From Gordonibacter sp036659115 (GTDB lineage: Bacteria > Actinomycetota > Coriobacteriia > Coriobacteriales > Eggerthellaceae): a DNA stretch of 27,721 nucleotides. Numbering within the stretch: position 1 is the first letter of the stretch; every line of letters starts with the position of its first letter. Shown here piece by piece: positions 23,157-27,721 of this stretch. The stretch lies in NCBI RefSeq assembly GCF_036659115.1, contig NZ_JAVXDF010000031.1. One strand, given 5' to 3'. The notes beneath the pieces are model-generated. The model was not told the DNA's origin, did not search any database, and saw only the letters and a program-made list of their open reading frames with translations. Both the position numbers and the translations under genes were made by a program.

Positions 23157-24347
23157 CTACAAGAACCGATAGCTCACCGTGCGCAGGCCCCAGTCGTTGC
23201 ACGACGAGAAGCCGAACGCTTTCCATACACCGGGTTGCAGATCCAGCACGCGGCTGCCGCCTCCCATGCCGCCGCAGTCGTTCACGGTAGCGAACACGGT
23301 CATGCCGTTGTAGGATATCTCGACCGTACGGCCGTAGTACTGCCAGTAGTGAGGCCACGCCATCGGCACCGCGACGCCCATGGAATTGTCGTCGCACACC
23401 TCGCCGGTGGCCGTCGTGCCAGGGTTGGGGGTATAAGGGTCGGTCGAGCCGCCGTAAGCCGAAGCCGTGCCCGTCGACCAGCCGGCATCGCTTCCACCGG
23501 AGCCTCCACCGGGGTCGGGCGTCGGCGCCGGAGGAGTCGGGTCGGGGTTTGGCTGGACGGGGGTTTCCGGCGCAGCGGGACGGTCGACCGTGTTAGCTCC
23601 TTCGTCCACGACCGGCTCGGTTACCGCACCTCGCGCGGCCATCTCATCGGCTTTCTGCTTCAGTGCGGCCAAACGCGCCGTATAGTCGTCCTGAGCGCCT
23701 TGCAGCTTGGTGGTCGCCTCGGCAACCACTTGATCGGCTTCCGCCTTCTTCGCTGCTATCTCGGAGAGCTTCTTGTCCTGCTCGTCTTTTTGCGCGTTCA
23801 GGTCCTCCACGATGGCATCGAATCGCTGCGAGCGGGCCTTCTGTTCCTCGATCACCTGCGCCTGGTGCTGGGTGACCGTTGAAAGGTAGTACAGGTTGCG
23901 TACTAACTCGTCGAAATCGGCCGCCTCGAGCACCAGCGTCACCAGCGACTGGGCCGAGCCGCTACGATACTCGAATTTCGCCGTTTTCCCCAGGGCGACA
24001 CGACCCTCGATCACCGCTTGCTGTGTCTCCATGGCCTGCGCCGCCGTCTCGTCGATGCGCTGCTGCAGTGCAGCGGCATCCTGCTCAAGGGAAACGTACT
24101 CGGCGGCAAGATCCTGCATGCGCGACTCGGCACCGCCAAGCGTCGTCTGGGCATGGTCCACCGCCTGCTGCTCCGCTGCCGCGTCAGCCACCTCGTCGGC
24201 CTGCGCAGCCTTTGGGAAAAGCGGGGCCATAGTGCAGGCCAGCGCCATCGAAAGCAGCCAGCAAAGCGCCCCGCCTCCCTGAAGCCTGCGCTTTTGGGAT
24301 ACGGTCCGTGCCATCGGCTTCGCTGTCGAACGTGCATTCGGCTCCAT
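23157..24347 (-). CDS. Secreted coiled-coil protein with C-terminal RlpA-like double-psi beta-barrel
   Basis: A 396-aa exported protein. A Lys/Arg-rich leader and hydrophobic segment (about 25-48, cleavage near KAAQA) precede a long coiled coil (about 52-250; many Gln/Glu/Ala heptads), as in the N-terminal parts of PcsB/CwlO-type proteins. A Pro/Gly linker (about 255-300: PNPDPTPPAPTPDPGGGS) leads to the barrel domain with TGEVCDDNSMGVAVPM, VFATVNDCGG and SRVLDLQPGVWKAFG. The VND-x-G and LDL blocks match RlpA-type domains, some of which cleave glycan strands. Two Cys pairs could form disulphides. Start ATG 24347 lies 9 nt after the stop of the serine hydrolase gene, so the two are an operon. 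Confidence 0.88.
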   Translation of the reverse strand: MEPNARSTAKPMARTVSQKRRLQGGGALCWLLSMALACTMAPLFPKAAQADEVADAAAEQQAVDHAQTTLGGAESRMQDLAAEYVSLEQDAAALQQRIDETAAQAMETQQAVIEGRVALGKTAKFEYRSGSAQSLVTLVLEAADFDELVRNLYYLSTVTQHQAQVIEEQKARSQRFDAIVEDLNAQKDEQDKKLSEIAAKKAEADQVVAEATTKLQGAQDDYTARLAALKQKADEMAARGAVTEPVVDEGANTVDRPAAPETPVQPNPDPTPPAPTPDPGGGSGGSDAGWSTGTASAYGGSTDPYTPNPGTTATGEVCDDNSMGVAVPMAWPHYWQYYGRTVEISYNGMTVFATVNDCGGMGGGSRVLDLQPGVWKAFGFSSCNDWGLRTVSYRFL

Positions 24348-24356
24348 GAAATACCC

Positions 24357-25478
24357 CTAGGCCGCAAGCAGCCGGTCGTGCGCTGCAGCCAGCGCGGCGA
24401 TCAGATTCTTGATAAGCGGCTCGTTGTCGGTAAAATACTCGTCGTCGTAGTCGGCATCGGACATGACCGCGATAAGGTAGTCGCCCGATGGGCCCCGCAC
24501 GATGCCCGCATCGTTCAGGGCGCCCATGTTAAACCTCGGAGTGTCTATCTCGTAGCCCGGCTTCGCCAGCACCCGGTAGCCGCCGCCCAGCGTTTGCCGA
24601 ATGAACGAGGTGCCCGTCTGGGAAAGCAGGCCTTCGCTCAAAGATGCGTTCGCGCTACCGCTCTTAAGGTACCCTCCGACGCTCAGCCAAAGCTTCGCTA
24701 GGTCCCGAGGCGTATAGAACGGGTACCACTCGCCTTGCCAAGCTGCCGCGTCCACGCCGGCCGAGGCAGCCCACGCCTCGAACCCTTCGCTATAGTTCTC
24801 ACGCAGCAGCGCGTAGCCTGTGTTGTCAGAGTGCACGATAGTATTGGAAAGCACCGTGCCCAGATCGTAGGTATCCACCTGGTCGAAAGCCATGATGCCG
24901 GTGCCTTCCTGTACCGCGTCTTCAAAGACCTCGTCAGCCAGCTGGGCCCGCCCGCTGTCCAGAAACTCCTGGGCGACATAGGCAACATAGGGAGCCTTGA
25001 CCGTGCTGGCCGAAAAGATCGAGACATCGGCATTGTAGCCCAAACCACGTTCGGCCTTGAAATCGTATACCACGAAGCCCGTCTCCCATCCAGCGTCACC
25101 GAACGCCGCAAGCGCCGCGGCAACATCGGGGATTTCGCCCGCATCGAGCACCCGCTGGGAACCTGCCGCCTCGAAGAGGTTGACCTCCGCCGCGCCCGTT
25201 GCTGCATCGAGGGCCGTAGGGGCCGTTTCGGGCCGCGCAGACCGATCGTCCTCAGGCGCTGAAGCAGCCCCCTCGGAGGGCGCACCCGTCGCGTTGACTG
25301 CTGCTCCCAGGACGAAAACAGGTTCTTCCAGACGCACGGCGGCAGTGCTCAGAGCCATCACCGCGCCGAAGAGCACCGCGACCGAGCATGTCGCAGCTGC
25401 GACGACCTTAGACCAGCCGGGAAGGTGCCTGAACCACCGAGCGATACGCCTTTTCGCTGTCGTAAGACCTTGAGCCAC
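24357..25478 (-). CDS. Membrane-anchored serine hydrolase of the class A beta-lactamase fold
   Basis: A 373-aa protein with a short basic cytoplasmic N-terminus, one membrane segment (about 24-46), a disordered Ala/Pro/Glu-rich linker (to about 105) and an extracellular beta-lactamase-like domain. Active-site motifs: S-T-V-K in SASTVKAPYVAYVA (near residue 158) and SDN in HSDNTGYALL (near 217). The third motif, normally KTG, reads KPG in LAKPGYEIDT (near 306). A clear omega-loop Glu for deacylation is not seen, so drug hydrolysis is doubtful; a peptidoglycan-related or regulatory role fits the neighbourhood better. GTG start at 25478 with AGAGGGG 4 nt upstream. Followed after 9 nt by the RlpA-like gene. 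Confidence 0.88.
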   Translation of the reverse strand: MAQGLTTAKRRIARWFRHLPGWSKVVAAATCSVAVLFGAVMALSTAAVRLEEPVFVLGAAVNATGAPSEGAASAPEDDRSARPETAPTALDAATGAAEVNLFEAAGSQRVLDAGEIPDVAAALAAFGDAGWETGFVVYDFKAERGLGYNADVSIFSASTVKAPYVAYVAQEFLDSGRAQLADEVFEDAVQEGTGIMAFDQVDTYDLGTVLSNTIVHSDNTGYALLRENYSEGFEAWAASAGVDAAAWQGEWYPFYTPRDLAKLWLSVGGYLKSGSANASLSEGLLSQTGTSFIRQTLGGGYRVLAKPGYEIDTPRFNMGALNDAGIVRGPSGDYLIAVMSDADYDDEYFTDNEPLIKNLIAALAAAHDRLLAA

Positions 25479-25838
25479 GTAACCCCTCTAACAATATAGG
25501 CGAGCACACCCACCAACGCTCCGCCGCTTCTTCGTTTGTAAGCGCCCAAGGCGCTGCTCGAAGAAGTATTCCCTATAGCCCCGAGAGGGGCAAGCCCGCA
25601 CCAGGCAATCAACAGAGGATAGCCACCTGCACTTCACAAGCCGCTCGGAGCGAAAGCCCCGGATACCGAGCCATCGCGCGCGCTCCGTCCTCTTTCTTTG
25701 CTCCCGAGCGCTCCGCAAGATGCCCCCGTTGCTTCCGTGATAGTATGGGCGATGCAGCCTACACGGCACCCCACCTTGGCCATGTCATATGACCAGGTGC
25801 ACGGCTTCACTCGACAAAAAACAGCACGAAAGGCCCCC
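25479..25838. other. Intergenic region between divergent envelope and GNAT genes
   Basis: About 360 nt between the serine hydrolase (minus) and acetyltransferase (plus). It must contain two divergent promoters: TATATT on the minus strand (25493-25498) and TAGTAT on plus (25741-25746) are weak candidates. A short GCCCC-GAGA-GGGGC hairpin (GNRA-type loop) lies near 25577-25590. No RNA gene or convincing ORF was recognised. Confidence 0.35.
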
Positions 25839-26516
25839 GTGGAACCGAGCAGAACGAACAACGGCTTTCCCTCGGCAACGCGCAACGCCCCGCACGTTCG
25901 CCTTGCCGCCCCCGAAGATTCAGAGGGCATCCGTGCCGTATACGCACCTTACTTGGACACGCCCATCACGTTCGAGGAGGCAATTCCTCCTGCCGAGGAG
26001 TTCCGCGCGCGCATGGGCGGCATTCTTGCCACCTACCCCTGCCTCGTGGCTGAGAGCAACGGGGTCATTGTCGGCTACGCGTACGCGCATCGGCAGGCGG
26101 AGCGGGAGGCGTACGGGTGGAATGCCGAGCTTTCAGTGTACTTGGCACACGAGGCATGCGGCTTCGGCCTGGGCGGCACGCTGTACCGCGCCTTGATCGA
26201 GCTGGTGCGTGCTCAAGGCGTGAAGTGCGCCTATGCGCTGGTCACCGTACCGAATGCGGCAAGCGAACGCCTACATGAGGCTTTTGGCTTCCAGCTTATG
26301 GCCACACAACGCAACGCGGGATACACCTGCGGGTCGTGGCGCGACGTTGCCTGGTACACGCTGGCGCTCTCAGAATTCGATGCCGATCCTCCACCGGTCG
26401 TTCCCTTCCCTCACCTCGACCCCCTCGTCGTACGCACCGCAATCGAGAAAGCCAACCGAGAACTTACGATGCGCTCGCGTTCAAACAACGCACCCGATAC
26501 CGGAATACCCCAGTAA
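25839..26516 (+). CDS. GNAT N-acetyltransferase, phosphinothricin-acetyltransferase (Pat/Bar)-like
   Basis: Transfers acetyl from acetyl-CoA to an amino group of a small molecule. The domain begins HVRLAAPEDSEGIRAVYAPY and shows TPITFEE, the acetyl-CoA loop in YLAHEACGFGLGGTLYRALI, NAASERLHEAFGF and GSWRDVAWY, all in the order of Pat/YncA-type enzymes; the natural substrate is often methionine sulphone/sulphoximine or an unknown amine. The GTG at 25839 (225 aa) is chosen because GAAAGG lies 5 nt upstream. ATG 25782 or the frame opening at 25698 would add residues that do not match the family. About 50 residues follow the core, ending shortly before the WYL regulator gene (25 nt gap, likely cotranscribed). 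Confidence 0.87.
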   Translation: MEPSRTNNGFPSATRNAPHVRLAAPEDSEGIRAVYAPYLDTPITFEEAIPPAEEFRARMGGILATYPCLVAESNGVIVGYAYAHRQAEREAYGWNAELSVYLAHEACGFGLGGTLYRALIELVRAQGVKCAYALVTVPNAASERLHEAFGFQLMATQRNAGYTCGSWRDVAWYTLALSEFDADPPPVVPFPHLDPLVVRTAIEKANRELTMRSRSNNAPDTGIPQ

Positions 26517-26541
26517 GCCAGCGCCGGAAAGGACACGCACC

Positions 26542-27450
26542 GTGCAGCAAGCGCGCCTGTTCGAGATCATCTACCTGCTGATGGAGCGCTCGCCGCGCAC
26601 GACCGGCGAGCTGGCGCGCCGGCTGGAGGTATCCGCGCGCACCGTGCGGCGCGATGTCGATGCGCTGTCCTCCACCGGCGTCCCGGTGTATATGACCCGC
26701 GGCAAAGGCGGCGGCGTGCACCTTATGGATGGCTACGTTTTGAACAAGTCGCTTATCAGCGACCAAGAACAAGATGACATCCTCGCCGCCCTGTCCGCCC
26801 TAGAAACCACCGGCGCGGTTGATTCGCGCACAACGAGCGAGCGGATAGCCCGTCTGTTCCAACGCGAGAGCACCGACTGGCTGGACATCGACTTCTCGTT
26901 TTGGGGCGCGCCTCCCGAATACAAGCAAGCCTTCGAAACCATCCGCCGCGCTATCTGCACCCGCAGCCTGCTCAGCTTCGGCTACTACGACGCCTCAGGC
27001 AACCAGACCGAGCGCATCGTCGAGGCTGCGCGGCTCGTGTTCAAAGAGTCCAACTGGTATCTGCAGGCGTTCTGCCTGAAACGCAACGACTGGCGCGTAT
27101 TCAAGCTCTTTCGCATCGATTGGCGCACTATGGAGGTGCTGCCCGAACGCTTCGAGCCGCGCACGCCGCCTGTTGCGTTCGGCCAGAGCGGGCTTTCCGG
27201 AGCAACACGTTTGGTGCTGCTGTTCGAGCAGGGCTCCGAGCATCGTGTGCGCGAGGAATTCGCGCCCGACTCCATCACGTGGCGAGAAGACGGTCGCTTG
27301 GTGGTGACGCTCGACAGCAGGCTCGACCAGCGCACGCGGTTCTACCTGCTGTCTTACGGTGCCGATCTGGAGGTACTCGAACCCGAAGAGGTACGCCAAT
27401 GGCTGCGCGGCCAAGCGGAAAGAATCGTAAAAACTTATCGCCCGAAGTAG
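26542..27450 (+). CDS. YafY-type transcriptional regulator (HTH plus WYL domain)
   Basis: A 302-aa DNA-binding protein. Residues 1-60 form a winged helix of the DeoR/HTH_11 kind (RTTGELARRLEVSARTVRRD, then GGGVHLMDGY). About 125-215 is the WYL domain, with the naming motif seen as SNWYLQAFCLKRNDWRVFKL and a following basic FRIDWR; WYL domains sense small ligands or nucleic acids. A C-terminal WCX-like part follows (LVLLFEQGSEHRVREEF ...). The GTG at 26542 has AAGGA 8 nt upstream; the frame is open far upstream, but there it overlaps the acetyltransferase out of phase. It probably controls the GyrI-like gene after it through the palindrome at 27548. Confidence 0.92.
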   Translation: MQQARLFEIIYLLMERSPRTTGELARRLEVSARTVRRDVDALSSTGVPVYMTRGKGGGVHLMDGYVLNKSLISDQEQDDILAALSALETTGAVDSRTTSERIARLFQRESTDWLDIDFSFWGAPPEYKQAFETIRRAICTRSLLSFGYYDASGNQTERIVEAARLVFKESNWYLQAFCLKRNDWRVFKLFRIDWRTMEVLPERFEPRTPPVAFGQSGLSGATRLVLLFEQGSEHRVREEFAPDSITWREDGRLVVTLDSRLDQRTRFYLLSYGADLEVLEPEEVRQWLRGQAERIVKTYRPK

Positions 27451-27547
27451 GTCCGACGACCCTGCAACAAGGTCTTCGGGCACCCGCATCGGAGAGGGAG
27501 CAAAGCCAGAATTGCCCTTATCGTCAAGGTGGCACCTAAGTTTTCAA

Positions 27548-27570
27548 TAGAGGACATACCCTGTCCTCTA
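27548..27570. promoter_or_regulatory. Perfect 9-5-9 palindrome, likely operator of the WYL regulator
   Basis: TAGAGGACA, then TACCC, then TGTCCTCTA: a perfect 9-bp inverted repeat with a 5-bp spacer, 51 nt before the GyrI-like start and 97 nt after the regulator stop. No T-run follows, so it is not a terminator. The spacing suits a dimeric winged-helix protein. Confidence 0.6.
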
Positions 27571-27620
27571 CCCTTTCGTATTCTGCTATCAGGCACTAAC
27601 CACTAACGAGAGGAACAGCC

Positions 27621-27721
27621 ATGGGCTACACGATTGTCGAACTTCCCGAACAGCATCTTATCGGGCTTGCGCAGACAGGCCTTTTGAACGACGACCCCGC
27701 GTGCGGCGCAAAGATCGGTGC
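27621..27721 (+). CDS. Probable GyrI-like effector-binding protein, only the N-terminus in the window
   Basis: Starts MGYTIVELPEQHLIGLAQTG at ATG 27621 with GAGAGGAAC 4 nt upstream; 33 codons are visible before the window ends. The opening strand-then-hydrophobic-turn pattern is like GyrI/AraC-type effector-binding domains, and such genes are commonly next to YafY/WYL regulators. The call rests on few residues plus context. Confidence 0.5.
   Translation, partial: MGYTIVELPEQHLIGLAQTGLLNDDPACGAKIG

Noticed and set aside
22245..23882. 545-codon plus-strand open frame
   Set aside because: Antisense to the SH3 and RlpA-like genes, both supported by signal peptides, domains and ribosome-binding sites.
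24357..25478. Reading the serine hydrolase as an antibiotic-resistance beta-lactamase
   Set aside because: KTG is replaced by KPG, no deacylating Glu is evident, and it is membrane-anchored in a cell-wall operon.
27451..27480. Imperfect hairpin after the WYL regulator
   Set aside because: 8-bp stem with a mismatch and no T-run, so not reported as a terminator.

Overview
The window looks like chromosomal sequence from a GC-rich actinobacterium, most likely class Coriobacteriia (an Eggerthellaceae-type gut bacterium). This is inference from protein style, codon use and gene content: a single-operon arginine pathway with ArgJ, a phenylalanyl-tRNA synthetase operon led by a transcriptional T-box, a SEC-C/MetAP fusion, and WYL/GyrI-type regulators. 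No rRNA, tRNA, CRISPR array or intact insertion sequence was seen. A run of 100 Ns (11022-11121) marks an assembly gap.

Layout. 1-2136 (minus): a class A penicillin-binding protein whose C-terminus runs off the window. 2312-10838 (minus): arginine biosynthesis in the order argC-argJ-argB-argD-argR-argG-argH, ending in a strong terminator. No argF (ornithine carbamoyltransferase) or argA lies in the cluster; ArgJ can supply the acetylation steps, but argF must be elsewhere. 11122-12951 (minus): a membrane-bound nucleotide-sugar 4,6-dehydratase (WbpM/CapD type) cut by the gap. 13074-15409 (plus): a GCS2-type glutamate-cysteine ligase homologue followed by two SlyD-like FKBP prolyl isomerases and a textbook terminator. 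15478-16538 (minus): a two-gene unit of unknown function, a DUF6557-like protein followed 2 nt later by a 63-aa Phd/YefM-like protein, with its own extended -10 promoter. 16883-21698 (minus): pheS, pheT and map, preceded by a T-box with an apparent UUC specifier. pheS and pheT are unusually separated by 294 nt rich in hairpins. 22254-25478 (minus): three exported cell-envelope proteins (beta-lactamase-fold serine hydrolase, coiled-coil/RlpA-barrel protein, triple SH3b protein). 25839-27721 (plus): a GNAT acetyltransferase, a WYL-domain regulator, a perfect 9-5-9 palindrome that looks like its operator, and the start of a probable GyrI-like effector-binding protein.

How they fit together. The arginine genes form one pathway from N-acetylglutamate to arginine with its own repressor. 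Candidate ArgR sites (TGCA plus an A/T run) lie before argR and argC. The phe operon is controlled by uncharged tRNA-Phe through the T-box. The envelope genes at both ends (PBP, dehydratase, hydrolase, RlpA-like, SH3) point to peptidoglycan and surface-polysaccharide building. The least explained items are the DUF6557-like/Phd-like pair, the structured pheS-pheT spacer, the palindrome before the glutamate-cysteine ligase gene, and the WYL/GyrI palindrome.
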